Position numbers and translations under genes: made by a program
Notes under the pieces: model-generated
Seen by the model: only the letters and a program-made list of their open reading frames with translations
Database searches by the model: none
What the model was told of the DNA's origin: nothing
Assembly: GCF_004364345.1 (NCBI RefSeq)
Contig: NZ_SOCA01000007.1
Coordinates: forward strand, 62,001 to 126,000
From: Prosthecobacter fusiformis
GTDB taxonomy: Bacteria > Verrucomicrobiota > Verrucomicrobiia > Verrucomicrobiales > Verrucomicrobiaceae
DNA: 64,000 bases
Reading direction: 5' to 3'
Shown here: positions 1-9,778 of the stretch, in pieces
Numbering within the stretch: position 1 is the stretch's first letter
Layout of the letters: each line of letters starts with the position of its first letter

Positions 1-224
1 ATGGGGACATGGGGAAGACGGTGGAGTCGGGATGAAGGGGCGGTCTGGGCGTCTAGCAGGGAGACCTGATGGCCCCCAGCAGGAGTGGACGCTTCAGAAC
101 AGATGGATCTACGATGCTAGTATAGACCTGGCAGCAGGGTTGGATCAGCATCTATAATATCCTCTTATTCAAGAGGCGATGCAAGCAGTGGGAATGCGAG
201 TTTGGCCGGGGGTATGGATAGCCA
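1..224. other. Left edge, no supported gene
   Basis: No gene can be supported here. Plus-strand frame 2 is open from base 2 to a TAA at 155-157 and could be the tail of a gene that starts outside the window, but nothing in it is recognisable. A 6-bp stem (CCTCTT/AAGAGG, 161-176) lies beyond the stop of the dehydrogenase gene on the minus strand. It lacks a T-run, so I do not call it a terminator. Confidence 0.3.
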
Positions 225-1256
225 TCAGGCGCTGGGATACTGAATGAGGGCTTTGATGACTTTGCGGCGGGCGATTTCATCGAAGGCTTCGACGATTTGG
301 TCGAGGGGGAAGCGATGGGTGATGAATTCTGCGGAGGTGAGTTTGCCTTCACGGATCCACTGGCAGAGCTGGGGCTGGCTTTCCTTTTCGTAGCGGCGGG
401 TGGGCCATTGGTGGACGAAGAGGTTAAAATTGAAATCGGCCTTGGATTTATCGATGTGCAAGATGGGGTGGCTGAGGACGCCGTAGATGCAGTGGGAACC
501 ACCCCGACGGAGCAGGGGAAGCCCCTGCTGGAGGATGTCTGGATGACCGACGGCATCAATGACGGCATCGAGTTTTTTCGTGCGTTCAATCTTGTCACCG
601 GGAGTAAAAACGGCATCGGCTCCGAAGGCGAGGGCCTTGGCTTGTTTGTCTGGATGGCGATCCACGATGCCGATCCAGCCGAGGCCGAAAAGGCGGCCGA
701 GTTTGACAAAGCTTAAGCCGACGGGACCTGCGCCGTAGATGAGCACGTCATCACCGGGCTGGAGGTGGAAGTCGCGAAAGGCCCCGAGGACTTCGCGCCA
801 GGTGCAGAGGAGCACGGCTTCCTCCGGCGGGATGTCGGCATCCACCTTGGTCTGGATCTCATAGACCTCAAACCAGCCGTGGGCTTCATCGGCCACACCA
901 TCGGCGACCATGGCCTCGTGGTCATTGGCCAGGGTGTATTCGCCGAAGCCGCCCCAGCCGGAGTCCACGCCTTCCATCTGGAGATCAAAATTCAGGCCGC
1001 TAACGGCGCGATCACCGACGGTGAAATGGCGTACTTTTTCCCCCACGGCGATGACGATGCCCACGCTTTCATGACCGAGGGCAAAGGGGAACTTGTCTTC
1101 CATGCCGGGGAAGTTGCCATGCAGCAGCTCGCTGTCTGTACGGTTGCAGACACAGGCGCATTCCGTCTTAACAAGGGCCTGATAAGGACCGGGAGTGGGC
1201 GTGGGGGTATCGAGGATTTCGATCTGGCCGGGATGCAGGGCGATGACGGATTTCAT
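225..1256 (-). CDS. Zinc-type alcohol dehydrogenase family (MDR) protein
   Basis: A 343-residue medium-chain dehydrogenase/reductase. The N-terminal GroES-like domain has a catalytic-zinc pattern, with C37 in a CNRTD context and GHE at 61-63. The nucleotide-binding Rossmann fold carries GAGPVG at 175-180, followed by an acidic VDRHP segment that would suit NAD(H). The four-cysteine structural-zinc lobe of classical alcohol dehydrogenases is not seen. The likely reaction is NAD(P)-dependent oxidation of a polyol, sugar or threonine-like alcohol in the cytoplasm, but the substrate cannot be read from the sequence. The ATG at 1256 gives the natural family start. The gene is divergent from vapB and stands alone. 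Confidence 0.85.
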   Translation of the reverse strand: MKSVIALHPGQIEILDTPTPTPGPYQALVKTECACVCNRTDSELLHGNFPGMEDKFPFALGHESVGIVIAVGEKVRHFTVGDRAVSGLNFDLQMEGVDSGWGGFGEYTLANDHEAMVADGVADEAHGWFEVYEIQTKVDADIPPEEAVLLCTWREVLGAFRDFHLQPGDDVLIYGAGPVGLSFVKLGRLFGLGWIGIVDRHPDKQAKALAFGADAVFTPGDKIERTKKLDAVIDAVGHPDILQQGLPLLRRGGSHCIYGVLSHPILHIDKSKADFNFNLFVHQWPTRRYEKESQPQLCQWIREGKLTSAEFITHRFPLDQIVEAFDEIARRKVIKALIQYPSA

Positions 1257-1336
1257 GAAAAATGAGGGAAAATTATTGATGTAATGATGCTAAAAGGCTT
1301 GAAATGATGCGGGAGGTGAGGCATAATGATGCCATC

Positions 1337-1543
1337 ATGAGAATCACAGTCGAAATTGAAGATGAGACCATTCAGCGGGTAATGGAATTGACTGGAGAAA
1401 AAAACAAGAGTCCTGCCATCGCTAAGGCTGTCGAGCATTATGTGAAACGGATGCGTGCGAAGGAGTTCGGGCAAAAGCTGATGGAAGGTTATTTTGATTA
1501 TCCCATGACCAATGATGAACTTGAAGCCCTGGGGGTGGATTGA
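1337..1543 (+). CDS. vapB: VapB-type antitoxin (DUF2191-like)
   Basis: A 68-residue protein with a ribbon-helix-helix-like start (MRITVEIEDETIQ) and a charged C-terminal tail. This is the layout of VapB antitoxins that bind DNA with the N-terminus and block a PIN ribonuclease with the tail. I chose the ATG at 1337 because the beta strand follows at once; an in-frame ATG at 1304 would add 11 residues of no clear role. A purine-rich GGGAGGTGAG at 1311-1320 lies rather far upstream. The stop overlaps the region just before the VapC start, so translation is probably coupled. Confidence 0.8.
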   Translation: MRITVEIEDETIQRVMELTGEKNKSPAIAKAVEHYVKRMRAKEFGQKLMEGYFDYPMTNDELEALGVD

Positions 1544-1545
1544 GC

Positions 1546-1968
1546 ATGGTCATTGTGGACAGTTCCATCTGGATTGCAGCAGCCCGACGACAAGGAAGCC
1601 TGGAGGCAAAAGTTGGGTTGCGAGGGTTGCTGGAAGTATATGAGGCGACGCTTTGCTCTCCCGTTTTTTTGGAGGTGATGGGTGGTGCATTCAAGCAGGA
1701 GCGAAAGGAGATGGCGGGCCTTTTTTCCGAGCTTCTTTACGTCCGCGTCACCGAAGAGGATTACATGGCTGCCGTCCGCAACAACTGGAAGCTGCGCGAT
1801 GCTGGCATCACGGCTCCGGCCAATGATGTGCTCATCGCCACCATCGCCCAGCGTATGGAGTGCCGGGTGTATGCGCAGGATAAGCACTTCGAGGCCATGG
1901 CTCCGGTGCTGGGATACACGCTGTATGAGCCGGGGTATGGCGGCAGCTTTCGGCAAGATGGAGGTTGA
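1546..1968 (+). CDS. vapC: PIN-domain ribonuclease toxin VapC
   Basis: A 140-residue PIN-domain protein. The acidic metal-binding set is visible: D5 in the opening VDSS strand, E43, D94 and D112 (QDKHF). PIN toxins of type II systems cleave tRNA or rRNA using Mg2+. The ATG at 1546 lies three bases after the vapB stop; a TTG at 1540 is an alternative that would overlap it. Together with vapB this is a complete module. A palindromic repeat starts one base after the stop. Confidence 0.85.
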   Translation: MVIVDSSIWIAAARRQGSLEAKVGLRGLLEVYEATLCSPVFLEVMGGAFKQERKEMAGLFSELLYVRVTEEDYMAAVRNNWKLRDAGITAPANDVLIATIAQRMECRVYAQDKHFEAMAPVLGYTLYEPGYGGSFRQDGG

Positions 1969-2015
1969 TTGAAAGATTTCCAAATTTAGAATTGTTTCTA
2001 GATTTGGAAATTAAA
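1969..2015. repeat. 47-bp palindromic repeat, copy 1
   Basis: This 47-bp block matches 3645-3691 at 40 of 47 positions in the same orientation. Its core is a 34-bp imperfect palindrome with outer arms TTTCCAAAT and ATTTGGAAA; 14 of 17 arm positions pair. It begins directly after the vapC stop and lies about 110 bp upstream of the next gene. It could be a regulator operator or a dispersed repeat. Confidence 0.75.
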
Positions 2016-2125
2016 TTTTATGCGCCAACTTCTAATTGAAGTTGTGCAGGGATTCCAAACTGGATGCCAAATTGTCCGTGCATGGTCCAGAGAAGTCTGG
2101 CAAGGTCAGGTGAATATCCTAATTG

Positions 2126-3616
2126 ATGATCTCAATCCAATGCCCGCCTGAGGTTCAGGCCACGTGGGAGAAGCTGGAAAGGTTCCAGCTCAATGACAAC
2201 CAGGCCGTGTTTGGTTTTGCCGCCAGGCTGGCGCGCGAGAATGGCTGGAGCCACCACTTCGCTAAACGGGTGATTTTTGAGTACAAGCGCTTTTTGCTGA
2301 TGACCCAGCACGCGGGGCATCCGGTGACGCCGTCTGAGGAGGTGGACCAAGCCTGGCATCTGCACATGGTGTACACGCGCTCTTACTGGGACGGGCTGTG
2401 CCAGGAGGTGCTGAGGAGGCCGCTGCATCACGAGCCGACGGCGGGCGGGGTGGATGAGGAGGTGAAATTTCACCAGCAGTATGAGCGGACGCTGGAAAGC
2501 TATGCACGTTTGTTTGGTGAAGTCGCACCTGCGGACATCTGGCCGCCTGCGGAAAAAAGGTTTCAGCCGATGAGCAGCCGTTGGGTGGATGTGTCCCGGC
2601 ACTGGCTGCTGCCAAAGCCGACGTGGCTGAGGCTGCCCCGGACGGCGGTGGTGCAGACGGCGGTGATTTTGGTGCTGGGGATGATATTCCTGGCCGGTTG
2701 CCAGCCGGTAATGAAGGTGCTGGGCCAGCGCGGGGGGGAGTTTTTGAAATGGTATGCGGTGTGTTTTGCACTGGCCTTGGTTGCATCGTTGGTTTGGCCA
2801 TGGCTGGTGAGGTGCAGAAACGGTAGGGCGGTGACCTTAACGGACCGATATGACATCGCTTTTCTGGGGGGCGGAGGTGACCGGGCTGTGGATGCTGCAC
2901 TTGCTGCGCTTTACAGCCTGAAACTGGTGAATGTGAATAGCGGCCAAAGCCCGGCGAGACTGTGGGCTGAGACAAACACCGCTATCCCTGAGGGGCTGCA
3001 TCCGGTGGAAATACGCGTGCTGAAGGTGGTGCCGGTGCGAGGCAAGACTACATCTGCCAAGATACGCAAGGCGCTGAGACCGATGATGATGGAGATGCAT
3101 GAGCGTCTGGCAGCGGAAGGGATCCTGGAAAGCGTTTCCGGCATCTGGAGGCAGCGCTGGATGGCGGCTGTGCCTCTGGTTACAGTGATGGTAATGGGGG
3201 TGATGAAGGTGTATGTCGGCATTTCGCGGGACCGCCCGGTGGCGCTTCTGGTGATGCTTTTGATCATCTCTTTTATTATCCTGATGGTGCGTGTTTCGCT
3301 CCTGCCACGCCGGACCAAGAATGGGGATCGGCTTTGGAGGGCACTCAGGAAGCAGCCGCCAGTGACAGCGAGCCAGGTTGAGAAAACTCCGATGATGGGG
3401 GACCCCCGCCAGATGGCGATGCTGGTGGCGCTGGGGGGATACGAGGCCCTGCAAATGCCAGCATACGCTAGTTTGCATTCGGCTTTGTATAGGAGATCGG
3501 CCGGTGATTCAAACACCAGCGGAACCTTTGTGGGCTGTGGTGGGTGTAGTTCAGGCTGTGGAAACTCCGGCTGTGGGGGCAGCGGCTGCGGTGGTTGTGG
3601 CGGGGGAGGGGATTAA
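2126..3616 (+). CDS. TIGR04222-like membrane protein with Cys/Gly-rich tail
   Basis: A protein of about 496 residues with three parts. The N-terminal region (about 1-150) resembles the TIGR04222/glycine-rich-domain-protein family, with the motif EEVDQAWHLHM. Four hydrophobic segments follow: one around residues 170-192, one near 215, one near 350 and one near 375. The last 30 residues are almost only Gly, Cys and Ser (GGCSSGCGNSGCGG type), as in other proteins of this group. It is a predicted inner-membrane protein of unknown function. The ATG at 2126 or the TTG just before it may start translation. The gene lies between two copies of a palindromic repeat. Confidence 0.75.
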   Translation: MISIQCPPEVQATWEKLERFQLNDNQAVFGFAARLARENGWSHHFAKRVIFEYKRFLLMTQHAGHPVTPSEEVDQAWHLHMVYTRSYWDGLCQEVLRRPLHHEPTAGGVDEEVKFHQQYERTLESYARLFGEVAPADIWPPAEKRFQPMSSRWVDVSRHWLLPKPTWLRLPRTAVVQTAVILVLGMIFLAGCQPVMKVLGQRGGEFLKWYAVCFALALVASLVWPWLVRCRNGRAVTLTDRYDIAFLGGGGDRAVDAALAALYSLKLVNVNSGQSPARLWAETNTAIPEGLHPVEIRVLKVVPVRGKTTSAKIRKALRPMMMEMHERLAAEGILESVSGIWRQRWMAAVPLVTVMVMGVMKVYVGISRDRPVALLVMLLIISFIILMVRVSLLPRRTKNGDRLWRALRKQPPVTASQVEKTPMMGDPRQMAMLVALGGYEALQMPAYASLHSALYRRSAGDSNTSGTFVGCGGCSSGCGNSGCGGSGCGGCGGGGD

Positions 3617-3644
3617 GAACGCGATTTTCGGAAAAAACGAGGGC

Positions 3645-3691
3645 TTGAAAGATTTCCAAATCTGGAAACGTTTCTGGATTTAGAAATGAAA
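3645..3691. repeat. 47-bp palindromic repeat, copy 2 (candidate IclR operator)
   Basis: This is the second copy of the repeat at 1969-2015. Its centre is a perfect GAAACGTTTC, and the outer arms pair imperfectly (14 of 17). It covers the start codon of the iclR-family gene (ATG at 3686). IclR regulators commonly repress themselves from palindromes of this size, so an autoregulatory operator is likely. That role is inference from position and symmetry. Confidence 0.6.
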
Positions 3692-4483
3692 CGACTCTCT
3701 GACGAAGACTCCGCCATCCTGCTGGACGACAATTCCGCCGCGCCTGGGACGGAGCGGACGCTGGCTATCCTGGAGCTGCTGGGGCGGCACCGGATGGGTC
3801 TGAGCCTGACGGAGATTGCGCGGGACCTGGATCTGCCGGTGAACTCGGTCTTTCGCATCACCGGCACGCTGCATGCGCGGGGCTATCTGCAACGGCGTGA
3901 GGATGATAAGCGCTTTGTTTTGACGAACAAACTGTTCGACCTGTCACGTCCGCAGGTGAGGGAGAAGAGCCTGGTGGTGTGTGCGCTGGAATCCCTGAAA
4001 TGGCTGCGGGATGAGAGCGGGGAAACAGTGCAATTACTGGCGGGGGTGAATCATAAGATGACGCTGCTGGAGCAATGCATTTCCACGAAGGCGATCAAGG
4101 TGAGCGGCACGGTGGGCTTGCAGGTGCCGATGTATTCCTGCGCGCCGGGGAAGGCGGTGCTGGCGCATCTGCCGAAGGCGGAATTGGAGGCATTTTTTAG
4201 CCAGGTGACGCTGAAGAAATTTACCCCGACGACGCTGGATACGCGTGATGCACTGGAGGCGGATCTGGCCAAGGTGCGCAAGCGCGGGTATTCCCTGGAT
4301 CTCTCCGAAGGGCTGGAAGGTATCCAGTGCGTGGGGGCGGCAGTGATGGACGAATACCGTTATCCGGTGGCGGCGGTCACGGTGATGGCTCCGGCTTTCC
4401 GGCTGAAGCGTGACCAATTCGAAAAAGTGGGGCGTATGTGTATGGAGGCTGCGGAAAACATCACCCGGAGGCTGCTGGCATGA
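3686..4483 (+). CDS. IclR family transcriptional regulator
   Basis: A 265-residue regulator. A winged helix-turn-helix lies at about residues 25-85 (LSLTEIARDLDLPVNSVFR) and an IclR effector-binding domain at about 95-262. Such proteins bind a small organic acid or sugar derivative and control a neighbouring catabolic operon. Its stop (TGA 4481-4483) overlaps the ATG of the next gene (4480), so it is co-translated with the PSCyt1/DUF1549 and DUF1501 genes and probably controls them. The palindrome over its own start codon is a candidate operator. Confidence 0.9.
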   Translation: MKRLSDEDSAILLDDNSAAPGTERTLAILELLGRHRMGLSLTEIARDLDLPVNSVFRITGTLHARGYLQRREDDKRFVLTNKLFDLSRPQVREKSLVVCALESLKWLRDESGETVQLLAGVNHKMTLLEQCISTKAIKVSGTVGLQVPMYSCAPGKAVLAHLPKAELEAFFSQVTLKKFTPTTLDTRDALEADLAKVRKRGYSLDLSEGLEGIQCVGAAVMDEYRYPVAAVTVMAPAFRLKRDQFEKVGRMCMEAAENITRRLLA

Positions 4484-7400
4484 ACAAGGCAATCCACATT
4501 CTCTTTCTGCTGGCGGGCGGGGTGGCCATGGGGGCACCAACGGCGGCCCAAGTGGAGTTTTTTGAATCCCGCATCCGTCCGGTGCTGGCGCAGGAATGCT
4601 ATGAATGCCACAGCGAGGCGGGCAAACAAAAGGGCGGGCTGCTGCTGGATTCCCGTCCGGGCTGGCAGGCCGGCGGAGACAGTGGCGCGGCGATCACTCC
4701 TGGGGATCTGACGGCCTCGCTGCTGCTGGTTTCCATCAAGCATGCGCATGAGGATCTGAAGATGCCGAAGAACGGCGCGAAGCTGGATGACGCAGTGATT
4801 GCGGACTTTGAAAAATGGATCGCGGAAGGGGCTCATGATCCGCGTGACCAAGCGCCGACGGCTGCGCAATTGGCGAAGGAGACGGACTGGAGTGCGGTGC
4901 TGGAACGGCGCAAGCAGTGGTGGTCTTTTCAGCCAGTGAAGGCGGGAAAGCTGGACGGTAAGGCGAGTGTGCATGCGGTGGCGGCAGAGATCGACCGGCA
5001 ACTGATGGAGAAGATGAAGGTGGAGGGGCTGGAAGCGGTGGGGCCGACGGATGCGGCGACGCTGATCCGCCGGGCGACTTACATCCTGACGGGGCTGCCG
5101 CCGACGCCTGAGGAGGTGACGCAATTTGTGGAGGAAATGGGAAGGGAAAAAGCGGTGCAGGGGGAAGTGGTGCCGAAGGTTTATGAGCGGCTGGTCGACC
5201 GGCTGCTGGCGAGTCCCGCGTATGGTGAGCGCTGGGCGCGGCACTGGCTGGACTGGGTGCGCTACGCGGAGAGCCACGGCAGCGAGGGGGATCTGCGCAT
5301 CCCCTATGCATGGCGATACCGGGACTATGTGATCCGCGCATTCAATGAGGATGTGCGGTATCCGCAAATGGTGAAGGAGGCCGTCGCCGGGGATCTTTTG
5401 GCGAAGCCGCGAATCAAGGATGGCATCAATGAAAGTGCGCTGGGCATTGGCCAACTGCGCATGGTGCTGCATGGGTTTTCACCCACGGATTCATTGGATG
5501 AGCTGGTGACGTTTACGGATAACCAGATCGATACGGTGACGAAGGCTTTTCAGGGGCTGACGGTTTCCTGCGCGCGCTGCCATAACCATAAGTTTGACGC
5601 GATCAGCCAGACGGATTTTTATTCGCTGTATGGGATTTTTTCGAGCACGAGGCCGGCGGTGGTGGATGTGAGCGCACCGGGAACGGGGGAGGCTGAGCGG
5701 GCAGAACTGGTGAGGCTGAAGGGGGAAATCAAGGCGGTGATGGCTGAGGTCTGGACACCGGTGGTGGAAAATATGCGCACGATTCCAGAGGCCAAAGAAA
5801 GGGTGAATCCGGTGGCGACCAAGGTGTGGGACATGCGCAAGGAGCCGTGGTTCACGGAGGGCCAAGGGATCAAGCAGGGGGTGTCGAAACCAGGGGAGTT
5901 TAGTGTGGAACTGGAGGGGGAGGGGATCATTGCCCGCATCCACCCGAGTGGTTATTTTAGTGACCTAATTTCGACGAAGGACCGGGCGGTGATCATGACG
6001 CGTCGCTTTAAAAATGAAGGGGGCATCCTGTGGATGAGGACTGCCGGGGCTGGGGGTGTGAAGGCGAAGTATGTGGTGCAAAATTATCCACGAACAGGAA
6101 CGATCCACCGATCCATCGATCTGGTGGAGGATAAGGATAGCGTGCTGCGCTGGCAGAAGCTGGACCTCAATTACTGGAAGGGGGATGATCTCTTTTTGCA
6201 GGTGACGACGGTGGCGGACTCGCCAGTGCAGGGGAGGGAGGATGGGCGTTCCTGGTTTGGCATCACGGATGCATTTGTGACGAATTCGGATGAGAATCCG
6301 GCGGGGATCGCGGTGTGGGGTGATCCGCGAGAGGCGGTGACGGCGTGGAAGAAGGGTGCGATGACGGATGTGCAGGCGGAGCTGCTGGGTTCTCTTTTGA
6401 GGCAGGGGAAGCTGCCGAATGATGTGAGGAGTGTGCCGGGTGCGGCAGCGCTGCTGGCGCGATACAGGGAAGTGGAAAAAAAACTGCCTGTGCCGACGCG
6501 TGCCCCCGGGGTGCTGGAAGCGGACAGTTACGATGCGGCACTTTTTGTTCGCGGAGACCACAAGCAGCCTGCGGAGAGGGTGCCGAGGAGGTTCCTGGAT
6601 GGGATCAATCCGACGCCGTATGAGACCCAAGGCAGCGGGAGGCTGGAACTGGCGGAGAGCCTGACGGATGCGAAAAATCCGCTGACTTCCAGAGTGATGG
6701 TGAACCGGCTATGGCATCATGTCTTTGGCCGGGGGCTGGTGGGGACGCCGGATAATTTTGGCCGACTGGGCGAACTGCCGACGCATCCTGAACTGCTGGA
6801 TGCACTGGCGGCGGTGTTTCAGCAAAGCGGGGGAAGCATGAAGCAGATGATCAAGGCGCTGATGCTGACGGAGGCTTTTCAGCGTGAGGACAGAGGGACG
6901 GGACAGGCAGATCAAAAAGATCCGCAGAACAAACTGCTGAGCCACTGGACTGTGCGAAGGCTGGAAGCGGAGGCGATTCGTGACAGCATTCTGATGCTTT
7001 CTGGGGCGATGAATAACCAAATGTATGGTGATTCAGTTTATGGCAAGGATGGGCGGCGGAGCATTTATGTGGGAGTGATCCGAAACAATCTGGATCCTTT
7101 TTTGAATGCCTTTGATATGCCGGTGCCTTCCAGCACCCGGGGAAACCGGGATGTGACAAATGTGCCTGCGCAGTCGCTGGCGTTGCTAAATGATCCAACC
7201 ATCATCCACTGGAGCAGCCGCTGGGCGAACCAGGTGCTGGCGGAGCCGAAGGCGGAGGCACGGACGAAGCGGATGTTTATGCAGGCTTTAGGCCGACAGC
7301 CAAGTGACCGCGAGATGCAGGCGAGCCTGGCCTTTGTGAAGAAATCTGCCGACTTTGCGCGGCAGCAGGAAGGGGAAGTAATCGCGATGGAAATGAGGCA

Positions 7401-8313
7401 AGCGGAGTTGCAAAAACGCATCCTTCAGATCTTGAATCCGGTGCGGCAGAAGCTGGCGGATGGCAGGGGGGGCGCGAATGCGGCGGATGCACCGTTGCCG
7501 TTTGCTGAGTGGACCTTTGAAAAGGGGGGCGAGGATACGCAGCAGCGCCTGCCCTTGAAGCTGGAAGGTGGGGCAAAGGTGGAGGACGGGGCGCTGATCC
7601 TGGACGGGCGGACGGCACTGGCGCGCAGCCTGCCGCTAACTAAAAGTTTAGAAAACAAGACGCTGGAGGCGTGGGTGGTGCTGGATACGCTGGATCAAAA
7701 AGGTGGCGGCGTGATGACGGTGCAGGACCGGCGAGGCTCTTTGTTTGATGCGATTGTCTATGCGGAAAGGGCACCGCAAGAGTGGCTATCCGGCAGCAAT
7801 AACCATCGCCGTACGCAGGAGTTCGGAGGAGAACCGGATACGGAGGTAGCGATGCGGCCGGTGCATGTAGCCATCACTTATAAGGGCAAAGAAGTCCGGG
7901 GATACCGGGATGGAATACCCTATGGAGAACCGTATATGAGCAAGGAGGTGAGCGCGTATGCCGCTGGTGATGCGGAGGTGCTGCTTGGCTGCCGTCATGG
8001 GGCCGTGGGCGGGAACCGGATGCTGCGTGGGAGGATCCTGCGGGCACGGCTTTATGACCGGGCACTGACTGAAAAAGAGGTGGCGTTATCCCGGCATCTG
8101 GAAAGCACGACCGTGACCGAGCGGGATGTGCTGAATGCTCTGAGCCAGGAAAAGCTGGCCGAGCTGGAGCGTGCGAAGGCTGAACTGAATGAAGTGATGG
8201 GAAGCCTGACTCGTCTAACTGAAAATGCTGAAATAGTGAGTCCTGAGAGGGCGGGCTGGGAGAGCCTGGCGCTGTCCATCATCAACCTGAAAGAATTTGT
8301 TTATCTGAAATGA
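4480..8313 (+). CDS. PSCyt1/DUF1549/DUF1553 protein with LamG-like domain
   Basis: A 1277-residue exported protein. A signal peptide (about 1-20) is followed by a cytochrome-like heme-binding motif CYECH at 40-44 (PSCyt1), then DUF1549 with a second [10 protein letters not shown] motif, then DUF1553 from about residue 700. A LamG/concanavalin-A-like region follows at about 1005-1205 and a short coiled-coil tail after it. Proteins of this set are a hallmark of Planctomycetota and Verrucomicrobiota; they are thought to be periplasmic redox or polymer-related proteins, but their reaction is unknown. I chose the ATG at 4480 because it overlaps the iclR stop and starts the signal peptide. Its own stop overlaps the DUF1501 start. 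Confidence 0.9.
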   Translation: MNKAIHILFLLAGGVAMGAPTAAQVEFFESRIRPVLAQECYECHSEAGKQKGGLLLDSRPGWQAGGDSGAAITPGDLTASLLLVSIKHAHEDLKMPKNGAKLDDAVIADFEKWIAEGAHDPRDQAPTAAQLAKETDWSAVLERRKQWWSFQPVKAGKLDGKASVHAVAAEIDRQLMEKMKVEGLEAVGPTDAATLIRRATYILTGLPPTPEEVTQFVEEMGREKAVQGEVVPKVYERLVDRLLASPAYGERWARHWLDWVRYAESHGSEGDLRIPYAWRYRDYVIRAFNEDVRYPQMVKEAVAGDLLAKPRIKDGINESALGIGQLRMVLHGFSPTDSLDELVTFTDNQIDTVTKAFQGLTVSCARCHNHKFDAISQTDFYSLYGIFSSTRPAVVDVSAPGTGEAERAELVRLKGEIKAVMAEVWTPVVENMRTIPEAKERVNPVATKVWDMRKEPWFTEGQGIKQGVSKPGEFSVELEGEGIIARIHPSGYFSDLISTKDRAVIMTRRFKNEGGILWMRTAGAGGVKAKYVVQNYPRTGTIHRSIDLVEDKDSVLRWQKLDLNYWKGDDLFLQVTTVADSPVQGREDGRSWFGITDAFVTNSDENPAGIAVWGDPREAVTAWKKGAMTDVQAELLGSLLRQGKLPNDVRSVPGAAALLARYREVEKKLPVPTRAPGVLEADSYDAALFVRGDHKQPAERVPRRFLDGINPTPYETQGSGRLELAESLTDAKNPLTSRVMVNRLWHHVFGRGLVGTPDNFGRLGELPTHPELLDALAAVFQQSGGSMKQMIKALMLTEAFQREDRGTGQADQKDPQNKLLSHWTVRRLEAEAIRDSILMLSGAMNNQMYGDSVYGKDGRRSIYVGVIRNNLDPFLNAFDMPVPSSTRGNRDVTNVPAQSLALLNDPTIIHWSSRWANQVLAEPKAEARTKRMFMQALGRQPSDREMQASLAFVKKSADFARQQEGEVIAMEMRQAELQKRILQILNPVRQKLADGRGGANAADAPLPFAEWTFEKGGEDTQQRLPLKLEGGAKVEDGALILDGRTALARSLPLTKSLENKTLEAWVVLDTLDQKGGGVMTVQDRRGSLFDAIVYAERAPQEWLSGSNNHRRTQEFGGEPDTEVAMRPVHVAITYKGKEVRGYRDGIPYGEPYMSKEVSAYAAGDAEVLLGCRHGAVGGNRMLRGRILRARLYDRALTEKEVALSRHLESTTVTERDVLNALSQEKLAELERAKAELNEVMGSLTRLTENAEIVSPERAGWESLALSIINLKEFVYLK

Positions 8314-9725
8314 ACCCCTTCCTCACACGTCGTCAGATTTTATCGCGGACCTCCACGGGCTTTGGGCTCGCGGCTCTTAGTGGGCTCATGGCTGAGCAGG
8401 CGCGGGGGGATGCTCTGGTGCATCGGGCGAAGCGGATTGCGCCGAAGGCCAGGAGTGTGATTTTTTGCTACATGAGTGGCGGGGTGTCGCATGTGGATTC
8501 GTTTGATCCCAAGCCGATGCTGGAGAAGCACGCGGGGAAGCCGCCGCCGTTTGCCACGGCGAGGACGCAGTTTAACAATGATGGTGTGATCCAGCCATCA
8601 CACTGGGGTTTTAAAAACTATGGGCAGAGCGGGCTGCCGGTGAGTGATCTGTTTCCGCATATGGCCAGTGTGGCGGATGAGCTGGCGGTGGTGCGCAGCA
8701 TGACGGCGAAATTTAGCGAGCATGCGCAGGGGAATTTTTTCATGCACACGGGTTTTCCGTTTGTGGGGTATCCGAGTGCAGGTGCGTGGTCCAGTTATGG
8801 ACTGGGCACGGAGTCTCAGGACATCCCTGGTTATGTGGTCTTGCAAAGTGGCAGCGCCACGGCACCGCATGGGGGAGTGGGGCTTTTTGGCAATGGGTTT
8901 CTGCCAGCGCAGCATCAGGCCTCCATCATCAAGGCGGACAGCAGTGAGCCGGTGAGAAATATCCAGCCGCGTGAGGCGGCGATGCTGCAAAGGCAAAGGC
9001 TGGATTTCATCGGCGGGATGGACCAGAGTTTTCTCGGGGAACTGGGGGCCAACAGTCAGGTGGAAGCTGCTATCCAAAACTATGAAATGGCCTGGCGTAT
9101 GCAGGCTGCGGTGCCTGAGCTGTGCGACATCCGAGGGGAGACGGAAGCGACGAAAAAGATGTATGGCATGAATGGCCCCGAAAGCTCCAGAACGGCTTAT
9201 GCCCGACAGTGTCTGCTGGCGCGGAGGCTGGTGGAGCGCGGGGTGCGTTTTGTGGAACTGAGCTGTCTATCACAAAATATCGGCAGCGGGCAGGCGGCGA
9301 ATCCATGGGATCAGCATAGCTCCATCAAGAAGGGACATGCGAACATGGCGCATCAGGTGGACCAGCCGATCGCTGCCTTGATCAAGGATCTGAAATCACG
9401 CGGACTCTTGGATAGCACACTGGTGGTGTGGGCGGGCGAGTTTGGGCGCACACCGTTCGCTCAAGGGGCGGATGGCCGAGACCACAATCCCTATGGGTTT
9501 AGCATCTGGATGGCTGGCGGTGGTATCAAGGGGGGCACGACGTTGGGTGAAACGGACGAGTTCGGCTACAAGGCGGTGGACAAGCCGCAGACGGTTTATG
9601 ATCTATGGGCGACGGTGCTGCATCTGATGGGTGTGGATCATGAGCAACTCACGTATCTCTTTAGCGGAAGAAACGTGAGGCTGACGGATGTGCATGGGCA
9701 TGTGATGAAGGAGATTTTGGTGTGA
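8310..9725 (+). CDS. DUF1501 family protein (Tat substrate)
   Basis: A 471-residue DUF1501 protein, a family related to the alkaline-phosphatase/sulfatase fold. The N-terminus carries a twin-arginine export signal (TRRQIL followed by a hydrophobic stretch to about residue 28), so it is probably exported folded. The conserved C-terminal GEFGRTPF and GRDHNP segments are present. The ATG at 8310 overlaps the stop of the upstream DUF1553 gene, making a three-gene translationally coupled unit with iclR. DUF1501 genes normally follow DUF1549/DUF1553 genes in this phylum; the shared function is unknown. Confidence 0.9.
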   Translation: MNPFLTRRQILSRTSTGFGLAALSGLMAEQARGDALVHRAKRIAPKARSVIFCYMSGGVSHVDSFDPKPMLEKHAGKPPPFATARTQFNNDGVIQPSHWGFKNYGQSGLPVSDLFPHMASVADELAVVRSMTAKFSEHAQGNFFMHTGFPFVGYPSAGAWSSYGLGTESQDIPGYVVLQSGSATAPHGGVGLFGNGFLPAQHQASIIKADSSEPVRNIQPREAAMLQRQRLDFIGGMDQSFLGELGANSQVEAAIQNYEMAWRMQAAVPELCDIRGETEATKKMYGMNGPESSRTAYARQCLLARRLVERGVRFVELSCLSQNIGSGQAANPWDQHSSIKKGHANMAHQVDQPIAALIKDLKSRGLLDSTLVVWAGEFGRTPFAQGADGRDHNPYGFSIWMAGGGIKGGTTLGETDEFGYKAVDKPQTVYDLWATVLHLMGVDHEQLTYLFSGRNVRLTDVHGHVMKEILV

Positions 9726-9752
9726 CCTTGCTCCTTCGTTAAAATACAAAAG

Positions 9753-9778
9753 ACCGGCTAAAGCCGGGACTACAAAAC
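9753..9778. repeat. Short palindromic repeat, copy A
   Basis: A 26-bp unit with a perfect hairpin (CCGGCT-AA-AGCCGG) followed by GGACTACAAAAC. It lies between the DUF1501 gene and the convergent cytochrome gene and abuts the TAA of the latter. An identical 26-bp copy is at 10769-10794 and a near copy at 10883-10908, both inside that gene and in the same orientation. There is no T-run to support a terminator role. Confidence 0.8.

Noticed and set aside
161-176. Hairpin as terminator of the dehydrogenase gene
   Set aside because: Only six base pairs and no T-run.
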